Below are positions 36,801 to 47,900 of a stretch of DNA of 64,000 nucleotides, in pieces. This DNA is from Escallonia rubra (Eukaryota; Streptophyta; Magnoliopsida; Escalloniales; Escalloniaceae), in assembly GCA_033065855.1 (NCBI GenBank), contig JAVXUO010001488.1, positions 496,001-560,000 of the forward strand, given 5' to 3'. The notes beneath the pieces were generated by a model that did not search any database, was not told the DNA's origin, and saw only the letters and a program-made list of their open reading frames with translations. The translations under genes were made by a program, and so were the position numbers. The stretch's first letter is position 1; every line of letters starts with the position of its first letter.

Positions 36801-38010
36801 TTTCTGACTGAGGGTTCCTGAATGGAAAAATGACATAGTACTACCTGCTGATGTTATACAAGTACCACTTGGAATCTCAAAAAACACGTGTATTTGGTCT
36901 AGGCCTTAAATGTCCCTCACATGACCTGCAACATTGTAATCTCTTATGACGTCTTAAAAATGTTGCGTGGTTAGTTAATTTTGAGTTGACTTGTGTTCTT
37001 TTTGGCTTTTTTCAGTTAGAAATACTTGAGCTGCTTTTGAAGGCTTGTGACGCTGTGGAGAGCTACGTTAAAAAGGTTAGAATAATCTAAACCTTGCTTA
37101 AGAAGTCCAAAAATTCTATTCTGCATCTATACGGTTGCCTCCACCCAAGTGCTCAAGTTTCAGAGATTACACAGAAATGATGAGATTCTCCAGTATGTGA
37201 ATGTTTTTTATTGGAGCCTGTGTACAGATATGATATACGTACAGCATAACAATGAGAACTCAATGTGATTCTGTTGAGTGCTTTGTCCAAACCGCTTCCA
37301 TCAGAGGACCATACCACTTATCACTGCCGCCATCTCATAGAGCTGACTAATGAACAAGTTGGTCATAGGATTGATATCTTTTGGATTTATTTGATTTGAA
37401 CACAAAAAAGAGTACTCCCGGTTCCTGTAGCTCTGAATTACCCTTGATTTTACAAGATGATGATCATGTGAACTGCTTCACCCTCTCTCTGTCCTTGTTA
37501 GTCCTGCATCAAGTTGGGTTTATCACTGGCGGACCCTGACAGTGCATCAATTAATATATTAGGAAGTGCTCTTATAAGACAAACAGACACTCCACATTTT
37601 GAGTGTCATGAAGGCATGATTCTAGCCTGTTGCTGCAGAAAGGAAAATCAACGCTTGCATACTAAAATTTTTGGTCGAAAGTCAAAATCCGCACCCTATA
37701 TGCTTGTCCAGACTTCATTTTCCGCTAAAAGTAGCTTCAACAACAAATTATGTTAGGATAAGCATACGTGGTTCTGGAGGCATTACCTATTTTCTGCTTT
37801 GCATACCCAACAATACTGTCAATGATGGTTATCCTAATGTTAGTTCTCTCACAATTACAACTGTTTTGGCAGTGCAAGCAAATGGTTTTCGAGTATGCGC
37901 CTCTGATCCTAGCCAACGCAGAGCAGTTACTGGAAACAACTGACATATGCACCGTGCTTCATGCTTGTAATCCGTCTACAGCTAGTAGCAAGCTTTCCGG
38001 TCAATCTTAG
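33821..38010 (+). CDS. Secreted protein with two saposin-B domains (prosaposin-like), five exons
   Basis: Exons 33821-33941, 35487-35668, 36123-36320, 37016-37075 and 37873-38010; all splice sites are GT-AG and in frame, giving 232 residues. Signal peptide about residues 1-20 (GLLILFVLGASWSS). Saposin-B domain 1 has Cys 61, 64, 92, 102, 126 and 132; domain 2 has Cys 147, 150, 178, 188, 213 and 219. Both show the complete six-cysteine pattern, and an N-glycosylation site (NKT) lies at residue 78. Saposins are small helical lipid-binding proteins that present membrane lipids to hydrolases in lysosome-like compartments; vacuolar or extracellular targeting is likely here. Cysteine codons sit at the starts of exons 3 and 5, so exon joining sets the disulphide pattern. 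Intron 1 hosts a MITE. Confidence 0.92.
34090..35159. mobile_element. PIF/Harbinger-like MITE in saposin intron 1
   Basis: The left end GAGTGTGTTTGGAACC and the reverse complement of the right end, GAGTCTGTTTGGAACC, match at 15 of 16 bases. TTA flanks both ends (34087-34089 and 35160-35162), a Harbinger/Tourist-type 3-bp target duplication. The arms continue as imperfect inverted repeats rich in GGAATTGGATTT and AAATCCAATTCC. At about 1.07 kb it is unusually long for a MITE because the centre is a CCA/CCG-repeat block. No transposase is present. Confidence 0.85.
34323..34924. repeat. Low-complexity CCA/CCG/ACT trinucleotide block
   Basis: About 600 bases built from CCA, CCG, CTG and ACT triplets on the plus strand. 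Long Thr/Ala, Pro or Val ORFs appear in several frames simply because the triplet repeat avoids stops. It forms the core of the MITE. Confidence 0.9.
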
Positions 38011-39942
38011 AAAAGGCAGTAAAGATATACGAGATTGATACTTTCACGAGCTGGGAAATATACACCCGATTATTGTTTCCACGATGTGTGCATAATGTTA
38101 AATTGTAAAATTAACAGTCGAGATTCTTGTAATAAGTTGTTTTACTTATTCTTGAAAGAATTATTTCGTTTGATGGAGTCGATGAACCATTTTAAGAGGT
38201 GTGACTGGTTAACACCGATCACCGTGCAATCATCCTTGCAGGATTCGTAAATGATACCAAGAACTTGTAGTGTCGCATTCAGAGAGTCTGGGATGGACCA
38301 TATATTCTTAGTGAACTTTACACCAAACGAGTAAAATCTACTACCAAATAACCAAATGTTCCTACAAAACGATCAAATGAAATGATTTTAGTATGGAAAT
38401 TGATAACCATGAGCGCTTTCTACTTGACCCAACGTATCATTAAACATTGGTTAGAAGAATGTTGTAATTTAGTATGAGTAGTAACTTCTGCTTATAAGAT
38501 AGTAAAAAAGAAAGAGTCTATGATGTATTCAAAGCTACAGTACAAAAAATCCACCAGAGTCGATACTGACTTATCCCCTTCGTATGTAATTTCATAGAAA
38601 TTTCTTCGTTGTTGCGTTTAGAAATGGAATGCCTTTACCGAACAAGTACTTGTACAAATATATGAACTAAGACGTATCAACACCTCTGCGTGAAAGGGGA
38701 CACGTCTGAGCTTCAGGCAGTAGGAGAGGAATAATATTCAGAATAAGACAGTTTTCGACCTTTGTGTCGGGACAAAACGAAGATAAGATAGAATAGAAGC
38801 AAGTCACCGCTAGCAAGCAACTTGAGTTGTACTTATTGATTAAAAGAAGCCACTAAAATAGAGTGATATGAGCATGCATGAGGCCTTCTAAAACCTCAGA
38901 AAGGGATGATTAATACTTGTTATTCTTAGGGGTCATGATGAGTTAGGTGGATTATATTGAAGCCAGAGACTTCCATAATGATTCTTAGGAGATAGGCATT
39001 GACACAGTAAGTGGATTAGACATACCACAAGCAATAATCTTTGGCAGTTGCTCATTTGAAGTCATGTATGAGAGTGACATCTCGCCCAAATGAATCGCAT
39101 GATTCATAAGAACCCTAAGATCACTCATCCGTTCGCAAGTTGTCGGGGAAAATAGCGCGTTGCTTGCATGCTCACAATGGCGTCAAATCAATCTACCGAC
39201 AACAAGAAGATTCTAACTATTTCAGCAAAAAAAGTTTGAAAAACATCGTCATATACAAGCGCTGAAATAATTTACTTTGCATGGCACTAACACGAGGCAT
39301 TTGAACTAAAGCGTCGCTCGTTGAGCTCAAACAAAAAAATTCGACGCTCTAGAGTTGTAGTTCCATATCTTTTCCAAAACATTTCACCTCTTCGAAAACA
39401 GAAAGAAACGTCAAACTATTTGGCCCTGTGATGATGTAATCATAATACCATGGAAGAGATGGAGACGTGTATGGTAAGAAATTCAACTGACCCCATATGC
39501 CTAGAGGTGTGTCCCAACCAAAGGTAGAACCTCCATCCCAAAGGAAGCTTCCCCTTAGTTACGCGTCAATTTTGCCAGTGGATTAATGGTCGCTACAAGA
39601 CTGCCTTGCAGGTTCTTGCAAGGAAGTTTGTACTGCAGCTTGTTGGTTGCCCCGTGCCAATGGCATGTCAAATCGTGTATAGTTGGCCTAACTGGATGAT
39701 TTTCTTGAAGGGGGACATTGATGGAAGAACACGTCCTGGATCAATGACAACTAATGATTACAACCCGGGTTAATTAAGGACTGCTAATCAACGAAAGGAG
39801 AAGCAAGCAAAAGAGTTGATCATTTGCTGCATTCCCTGGGTGCTTTTTGTTTTGTTGAGAAGAAAATAAGGAAATGGAAAGTCAAATGAGGTCTCTAATC
39901 AAACGTATAGTTGGTAATAATTAGCTCTTAGCAAGTTAGCAG
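38011..39942. other. Intergenic and CIPK promoter region
   Basis: No gene supported. The first part is the 3' flank of the saposin gene. The remainder is AT-rich with no clear repeats. Confidence 0.5.
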
Positions 39943-39950
39943 TATAAAAG
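39943..39950 (+). promoter_or_regulatory. TATA box of the CIPK gene
   Basis: TATAAAAG followed by a pyrimidine-rich leader (CTTTTCTGTATATCTGTTCTTCC). It lies 1.2 kb before the ATG, which makes sense if the leader contains the intron described next. Confidence 0.55.
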
Positions 39951-40036
39951 CTAACGGCAGCCTTTTCTGTATATCTGTTCTTCCATATTCTTCTTGTTGA
40001 TCCATATTCAAAGTTCAAATTTTCATCTTCCACTAG

Positions 40037-40698
40037 GTAATGAATTCATTCACGTTCAACTCTATCTCTCTGCTCACCATTAACCTTCAAGAATTTTGTG
40101 CCTAAATGTGTTTTTTCTTGAACCTTTTCACTTTCCTGTTGTTCTGTTTTTTTTTCTGAATGCATCCCTGTTCTGTGCCAAGAAGATCAAATTACTTCTC
40201 TGTTTGGCTGCTTCATCAGATCTTAATCTGATGTCTCAACCCAATCAATTTCACTTTCTTTTGTGATCCTCTTCTTTCCTGATGTACCTTTCCTTTGTTC
40301 CTAATTCTGGATACATATTTCTTTCTTATTACTACGAGTTGCAATGGTTTTGTACCTCTGGAAAATCTGATTCTGTCATTACATGTTATGCGTATCCGCA
40401 GAATTTCTGAATGTGGGTTTGTGCCCAAAAATCAGTATATTCTAAAAGTATTTCTTGACATGAGATTTGATCATGCTCTGTTAGAGTGAAGCAGCATATT
40501 ATGTTACTTCTTTACATGCTCTTTTATTATTATTATTATTATTTTATTTTTTTTGCATATGAGGATCCTAATAACTTTAGCACTCTCAGTGTCTTGAAAT
40601 GCTTTCCAGTAATTCTTCTCTAAAATTCCCTTTATCCATGTATTGAACTTAAGCACATTTATAGTTTGTAATATTTACGCTGTTCGATCCCATTTCAG
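40037..40698 (+). other. Probable 5'-leader intron of the CIPK gene
   Basis: The donor CACTAG|GTAATG and the acceptor CATTTCAG|GTGATC enclose 662 T-rich bases. Leader introns are common in plant kinase genes. Inferred from splice motifs only. Confidence 0.45.
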
Positions 40699-40836
40699 GT
40701 GATCGTCGATCTCTTAAATCTGCTGCTAAAGATATTAAAGCTCTCGGATTATTCTGTCCTGCCTCTCCGATGATCTGCCAAAGGTTCAAATTTTCAACTT
40801 CGTTTGGTATTCTCTAGTTCATGTTAAAACCAGGGA

Positions 40837-41040
40837 ATGCTGGAAGATGTGGTTACAACTAAGAGGTCTTTCTCTGAGGTTCATGAGCTCAGAGCTCCAT
40901 TTGAGCGGTCCTTGGTTATACATGATGAGATTGGATGTATAGACTACCTCCCTTTTAAATTCTTTGGTGAAATGCCCACTGTGGCAATATACTTTAGGGG
41001 ACAAATTGTATCATACCACGACTTCTGTCAAGATGGTTGA
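40837..41040 (+). promoter_or_regulatory. Upstream ORF in the CIPK leader (67 codons)
   Basis: An ATG-initiated ORF (MLEDVVTTKRSFSEVHELRA...) ends 111 bases before the kinase ATG, within the predicted leader. No family is recognised. If included in the mRNA it would be expected to lower kinase translation. Confidence 0.4.
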
Positions 41041-41151
41041 GCTCTTGCAGAGTAGGAAATCAAGTCCTGTGCTGCCAATATTGATATTGCATACACACCG
41101 ATAGCTGGGGAAAGTACTGTTAATTTTGTGAATCGACTTTCATAATTCGGA

Positions 41152-42579
41152 ATGGAAAACGATGGGGGTGTGTTGATGCAGCGTTACGAGGTAGGGAAAC
41201 TGCTAGGACAAGGAACCTTCGCCAAGGTCCACCATGCAAGGAGCCTTAGAACTGGTATACATGTGGCCATTAAGATCATTGACAAAGAGAAGATTTTGAA
41301 GGTTGGGATGATAGATCAAATTAAGCGAGAGATTTCTGTAATGGGACTGGTTAGGCACCCTAACATAGTGCAGCTACATGAGGTTATGGCTAGCAAAAGT
41401 AAGATTTACTTTGTCCTAGAATATGTCAAAGGTGGGGAGCTCTTCAACAAGGTGTCAAAAGGGAAGCTGAAGGAGGATATCGCGAGGAAATACTTTCGAC
41501 AGCTGATCAGCGCGGTTGATTATTGCCATAGTAGAGGTGTGTACCACAGGGATTTGAAACCGGAGAACATACTGTTGGACGATAACGGGAATCTAAAGGT
41601 TTCAGACTTTGGATTGAGTGCGCTAGCTGAATCTACGCGTCAAGATGGGTTGCTTCATACGACCTGTGGGACGCCTGCATACCTTGCTCCGGAAGTGATC
41701 AGTAGAAGAGGTTATGATGGATCCAAAGCTGACATCTGGTCCTGTGGTGTGATCTTATATGTCCTTTTGGCTGGCTATCTCCCGTTCCACGATTCGAATC
41801 TTATGGAGATGTATAGGAAGATTAGCAAGGCAGAGTTCAAGTTTCCCAACTGGTTCCCGCCAGACATTCGCAGGCTGATATCAAGGATATTGGATCCAAA
41901 CCCAAAAACCAGGATATCCATTGCCAAAATCATGGATAACTCTTGGTTCCGGAAGGGTTTTAGCCTAAACGCAGTAAGAACTGATATCAAAGAGAAAGAT
42001 TTGGCCACCATTGACACTGATGCAGTTTTTGGCCCTCATGAGAATAGCAGTACATCAGCGGAACCAAAACAAGAATCGGCCAATCCTAGCAACTTAAATG
42101 CTTTTGAAATCATCTCCCTATCGGCAGGATTTGACCTGTCTGGTCTGTTCGAGGCAAATGACCAAAAGAAAGAAGTTAGGTTTACATCAATTCAGCCTGC
42201 CAAGACCATCATCACCAAGTTGGAGGACATAGCTAAGCGTCTGAAGTTGAAAGTGGTGAAGAAGGACAGAGGGTTGTTGAAGCTGGAAGGATCCAAGGAA
42301 GGCCGAAAAGGTGTCTTGTCCATTGACACACAAATCTTCGAGGTTACTCCAACTTTTCATCTGGTTGAGGTGAAGAGGTCTGGAGGAGATACTCTGGAGT
42401 ATCAGAAGACAATGAAGCAAGACATAAGGCCAGCTCTGAAAGACATTGTTTGGACTTGGCAAGGTGATCGTCCGCAACCGCAGCCGGTGCAACCCGAGCA
42501 ACCAGAATTGCAGCCTTCTCAAGTAGTCCAGATGCAGGTTGCCTCTCCTCAGAATCCTCAAGAAAGGAATTGCTTGTAA
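41152..42579 (+). CDS. CIPK: CBL-interacting protein kinase (CIPK/SnRK3), intronless
   Basis: 475 residues in one exon. Kinase domain about residues 12-267: Gly loop GQGTFAKV (19-26), Lys41 in VAIK, catalytic HRDLKPEN (132-139), DFG (152-154) and APE (179-181), with a full activation loop. The regulatory half carries the NAF motif, [18 protein letters not shown] starting at residue 316, which binds calcineurin-B-like calcium sensors and releases autoinhibition. The adjacent PPI-type segment ([20 protein letters not shown]) docks PP2C phosphatases. CIPKs relay calcium signals to ion transporters and stress responses at membranes. Lack of introns places it in the intron-poor clade, and the sequence looks closest to the CIPK2/10/20 group, from memory. 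The C-terminal tail is unusual: about 35 residues rich in Pro and Gln. Confidence 0.95.
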   Translation: MENDGGVLMQRYEVGKLLGQGTFAKVHHARSLRTGIHVAIKIIDKEKILKVGMIDQIKREISVMGLVRHPNIVQLHEVMASKSKIYFVLEYVKGGELFNKVSKGKLKEDIARKYFRQLISAVDYCHSRGVYHRDLKPENILLDDNGNLKVSDFGLSALAESTRQDGLLHTTCGTPAYLAPEVISRRGYDGSKADIWSCGVILYVLLAGYLPFHDSNLMEMYRKISKAEFKFPNWFPPDIRRLISRILDPNPKTRISIAKIMDNSWFRKGFSLNAVRTDIKEKDLATIDTDAVFGPHENSSTSAEPKQESANPSNLNAFEIISLSAGFDLSGLFEANDQKKEVRFTSIQPAKTIITKLEDIAKRLKLKVVKKDRGLLKLEGSKEGRKGVLSIDTQIFEVTPTFHLVEVKRSGGDTLEYQKTMKQDIRPALKDIVWTWQGDRPQPQPVQPEQPELQPSQVVQMQVASPQNPQERNCL

Positions 42580-44992
42580 TTTGTCTGTCTTTAGCTGATT
42601 CTGAGATGTAACACTTCAATCAGCAAGGTACTAGTTGTGGATACTCTTTGTGACTGATTTCAAGGATCCATCCTAGCATAAATACACTGTAAATAACATA
42701 AACTCGAGACCTGTTTGGCTTGTACTTGACTTTAGGGAAAAATTGGCACCAAAATATCTTCCCAATCAAGAAAAATGAACTAGGTACATCAGATACAGGC
42801 TTTGGTGGATTGCACCCATGTTAGTGTAGTCTCATTTCAAGTCCAATAATGGTAATGGCCCCACAACCTCCTCACCATAGATTGCTATCTGGCAGCAATG
42901 TGTAACAGCTGCAGACATTCATGATTGCCTCTAAGTTGTTTTACTTTCCTGGCGTATCAATACACTCAGAACCATGATAGGTAACTAATACAAACTGAAA
43001 GCAATCTAATCTAAGAACATCAACTGTTTTTTGCATAGTAGATTAAGAACTTGGGCCACTATTCATGTTAGAGTGATCGTATGTTTGAGCCCCCCTTTTC
43101 AATACTAACCAAACTCTAAAGTTGCAAAACATTTCAAACTGCAAACGATTAGATTTGCACAGCACAAATATGAAAAAGAGAACATAAGGCTGGGTCAAAA
43201 AGCTTAGTTGCTCCTAGGGTTGGTGTGAGAGGAGGCTAGCTTCTCCTAGTAAGGTTTGATCACCTATTTGGTGATACCATAGTCGAAGGGGATCCTTGAG
43301 GATTCTCAAGATCCCCGGCATAGCAGGCGTCTCATGTGGATTGGACGTGCATTTTTATCCATATTAGAACCTATCGTGTGAACCAAACGGTGGTGATCAA
43401 TTTTATTCGAGTTTGCATAACCCGCTGTTATTTGTATATTCTGGGTTGTTATACTATGAAGGTGGGAGATCGCGCGGTGGCAGTTGCAATAGAGAACTTT
43501 AAAGTGGTAGATTGCTTGGGGGAGTTCACGGCAATGGTCAGGTTCGGGGACGACTGATCTTGCGGGAAGGTGGCTCTGGTGGTTGGCTTGGTTTGGATTT
43601 TGTGGTGATGGTAGTTCTATGGTGCTTTTGTGCTGGCAGACAGTGAATGATTTTGGGTGAAGGAGAAAACCGAAGCAAAAAGAAGAGAGCTGCACCGGCT
43701 ATAATGAAAACCGAAGCAAAAAGAAGAGAGCTGCACCGGCTATAATGGACACACAACGCCCCTCTGGTGACCACACTAAGCGGTTCGAACATGATTAGAT
43801 GTAATTGTTCGAGTGAGAAGTGGATTTTGGTAAAAGAAGACTAACCGCCCGAGAGAGGAGCACTTGTACGAAACTTGAGAAAAAACATAAAACTTGTACC
43901 ATTCACCCAGTAGCGTGAACGGCCAATCGCAACTGAAAAAATGAGAGTTTTGCTAGCGCTATTTGTGAATCAACTCCATTTTAAGTTAACGAAAGATTGT
44001 TGCCCAACGTATCTAAATTATAAATAGAAAAAAATGGGACCTCTGAAGAATAATTCAATGGGAGAACCGATAGATCCGCATCTGCTTTGTGTTCCATTAT
44101 TGCTGGTAAGTGCTAATGAACTTTTCCGATACAAAGAAGTTCAGAGAAAAGTATCTGACAGCAAGATGTCTCATGAAATAATCACCTCTAGTCCTGTAAT
44201 CAGTAGAATTCACCTTATAATTCCCACAAGAAGATGCCAGTCCACTCTCAAAACAGGTGAACTGCACTTGCAAACAAGAAACGGAAAGCTCAAACCGCAA
44301 AGCCCCTTGGTCCAGCGTCCATAATAGCTAAATCCTATGGGATCTAAAACTAGGCCTGAGTTATCTCGCCAAGCCATAATTGAGATAACTCAGGCCAAAA
44401 TCATATTAAGCACAAACGCGATCAATGCACATGCACATCCATACGCCAAGCATTAATACGATCAGTGAATATGATCATGGTAAACACTAAAAATGCGCAC
44501 AAAAACCTAAAGTTGGCTTGCATCTCTTAAAAACTACCATTCAATAGGGGACCTCTGCAGTGCTCTACCATATCAATGGCCTGAATACAAGTGCCAGCCA
44601 GTACCAGAATCACGTCAGGCGTGTATGCAGGAAGTAAAAATGCAGCTATGAGAAATAAGCCAACCCTACAGAGATTTGTTCTTCCTCTATACGATAACCC
44701 TGCCCAGGCTTCTTCAAGATGGACGCATATCGAGCGAGAGGAGAAAAAATAAAGAAAAACTAAAAGAGGAAAAACAATTGCTTGAAGTCGAACGGTTACC
44801 TGATGCACTAGCGCATGCATGCCACGTGTATTCCTATCATGCTAATGTAAGTAAACCTTCCATATAAAGAAGAGGGTGTTACAACGCATCAGTATTCTAA
44901 ACTCTCCTCCAAAAGAGGCTGTTTCCCTCTTCAGAACAGGTATTTAAGTCCCTCATACTATGTCACTTATCCTTTTATCTATCTGTAGCTTT
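42580..44992. other. Intergenic between CIPK and the convergent NST1-like gene
   Basis: Holds the 3' ends of two convergent genes. ORFs at 43306-43792 (-) and 44527-44820 (-) show no recognisable family and no splice partners. A 41-bp tandem duplication is listed separately. Confidence 0.45.
43666..43747. repeat. 41-bp perfect tandem duplication
   Basis: Two identical adjacent copies, starting AAAACCGAAGC and ending CACCGGCTATAATG. Perfect identity suggests a recent slippage event. Confidence 0.92.
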
Positions 44993-47900
44993 TCAATCAT
45001 ATGACCAAAGTGACTGTACATCTGGGTTGGAATATAGTCCACCAACAGGGGGCCTTATCCCTGATGAGTTCCCACTGCCTTCGCCTGAACCCTGCACATT
45101 CCACTCCTTCCTGCAAGAAAAGCAAAAGCCATTTGAGCATCGAATACATAGATTGAAGAACAATATACAGAGAAAAAACAAGCATCAGAACTACTAAATC
45201 TGCAACAAGTTGAACAAAACACGAGGCACAGTTCTTATCATACTCTGTATGACAAGTGGACTAGCTTTCCATTACGACAAGGAGGGAAATTTTCAGAGAT
45301 TGTCGTTATCGATATGGAAGAAAAATATAAACCACAACACAAACAGACAACTCTAAAACATGTCTTTTCACAATTTTAGAAATAGGAGAATTTTTTGTCA
45401 TATTTCAAAAGCAAAGACCAAGTTATGAGAACTTATGTAAGCTACTCAAGTATCTTTCTTTTCTCAACAATATGAAATTGTTTCTTAAAGGAGGCACTTG
45501 CCCAGTAAAGATGTCCTACAGAATCCTAATTCCTAAGAAGGTACTCACTCCATTAAGTATGTACGTTTCATAATCTCATTATAGGAAACTTAGGGTAGGT
45601 TGCTTTTATTCTCCCATTTAAACTAAACTTCAGTATCTGGAAGAGTTTCTTACTAAATATTTAAGCTTTAAACACCTTATAGTGGGTAGGATTGTTTCAA
45701 ATAATGGATACAAGTATTTATGACATAATAATATACACAAAGATCAACTATCTCTCATCAAGAAAAGTTATACAGGACAGACAACTTTGGAAAGGAAATG
45801 CATTTAGTTGATCTCTTTTAATTATGGCATCCATAATAATTGGTTCATTCATCGGTTCAAAACATCTTCATTTATTTGAACTTGTCATCAATACATACGC
45901 TTATATGCATGCATATCAAGTTGGTATGGCTGATCTACTCTTTCTTCCATCATGGCAAACCTCGAACTGGCTACATATATGTCAACAATTCTCACGAATG
46001 CACCAAAGCTCATTGGTAGGAAATGTCAACAGCTGTTTAATGAGCCAACGCAATGTGAGCTTCCCTCATCTTGAGCCCAAAACCGAGCCCAAAACCACAG
46101 CAAATCCGCTATTAGAACCGTATAATTGTCAAGGAGTGCCCTAGCAGCAGCCCTAACCAACAACTTACAAAACCTCAAATATAGAACCAAGTTGCCATGG
46201 GGACAAGGATATGGATATCCTAGCTATTAGTCAGGATATCCAAAACCTGATAATATCCCACTGATTTATTCAATTTGAGCAATTGCCATACCCTTCTGGT
46301 CAAATATCTCATTTGTTCATTATCCATCTCATGCATCCAGCTTTTGGTCAAATCTATCTGAAGGAAATACGGTGAGAGTTTCCAACGTAAGTGCTCTAAA
46401 GCATCTACTATCCTTAAATTCACGTACACGGTAATGGATAATAATTTAGGATACTGTTTCCAGTGCAGAAGGCTGTAGCATTAGTGTTTGAGAAGGTCTC
46501 AATAGGCAACCTCAGGCCCTCAGCCCATTTCTGGAGGCTAGAGAAACTGATTCACGATACTGAACATACAAGTATAATGCTTAGCAAATTAGCACTCTCC
46601 AATGCAACAGTACGAAGCTCCCTTCAAGTTTTCCTCTTTAATTAAATTAAGGACTTGAAGTCCACCTTCAGCCAATTGAGCACCACCTTTAGTATTAGCT
46701 ACACTTTATGAAGGCAAATTGGATTTTTAGCGACAAAAGGTGGAGCCCATATGTTATTTCCTGTAAATATACATATATACATACGTACAAAGGCATACAC
46801 ATAGATACATACAAAAAAACAGAAGCACACACGCGCATACATGTATCTCACGAAAGATAATATACTTCTATTGGAAACATCTGTCGCAGAATCAGGCAAC
46901 ACTGACATCAATGCTTTCAATTAATTCTAAGTATAAAGAAGTGCGAAAAGTCTGGGCCCTGCAATGGCAATTAAGTCTGTCTTGATGGTGCATTTAGATA
47001 GTCCAAAGGCCTGGGTTTGAGGGCCAAATATGGCCTTGCGAGATGGAACAGAAACAAGCTGAGAGTTTTGGGCTGATCCACCACTGACCTGCACATTGTT
47101 TGCAGTTTGTCCTGAAAATAATAATCAGATCCAACTGCTACTTTTCTGCCTTAGATGAGCTGTGCAAAGTTGAAAATCCTACAGAGTTCCGGTTGAGCAA
47201 ATTACTCAAATAGCTGCTTTAGATTCAGCCTCTCTCTAGTATCTTTATGCTTACTCTAGTTTTTATCCAAGCATGTACAAACTTTGTTTCTGACGACAAA
47301 AGGTACTTATTTTTGTGCTGGTTCACTGTTCATCTGATGTGTGCTTTTTCCCCTTTTGGTCAAAAGGAAACAGGAAAGGGACTACCAGTACCCAAAAACG
47401 TCTTTCATTAAAGACCATATGAACCATCTTCTATTGGGGGTCATGCCCATGGTCCTAGGTGGATTGCCTTGGCTTTTTACTTCACTCATTCGAATATCTG
47501 CACCTTGAGCCTCTGACCAAAATATTCCCTAAAGCAGGCAGCACCTTTTCTTGCCCCTTTAGTCCTCAAGCCCATCACTCTCCCAACCTTCACCCTCCAC
47601 AATCAGCCTCTAATCTCTCTCCCTCTCGCTCGTCCTGCGTCATTTTCCAATTCGTGGTTGCTGGATAAAATCTGCACTTTTTTTTTATATACATATTTAA
47701 GTTGAAGAAATCTGCACGTTTGACGAAAGATTCATAGAATTTGGCGGAACAAGAGATAGTCCAAGCCAAAGGTTGGGCCAACTGTCTATCCCAGGTGCCA
47801 TCTTGTACTTCATACCATTGAACTTGGCAACCAAAGCTACCTAAAGTAGATAAAGTCACTACTAGTGAGCATCACAGGGGGCATCATTAGAGTTGGGCTA

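Noticed and set aside
43306-43792. Overlapping minus-strand ORFs of 129 and 84 residues
   Set aside because: No domain, the frames overlap each other, and they include the 41-bp tandem duplication.
44527-44820. 97-residue minus-strand ORF with hydrophobic segments
   Set aside because: It lies downstream of the NST1-like gene's last exon, has no homologue I recognise and no supporting splice or promoter signals.
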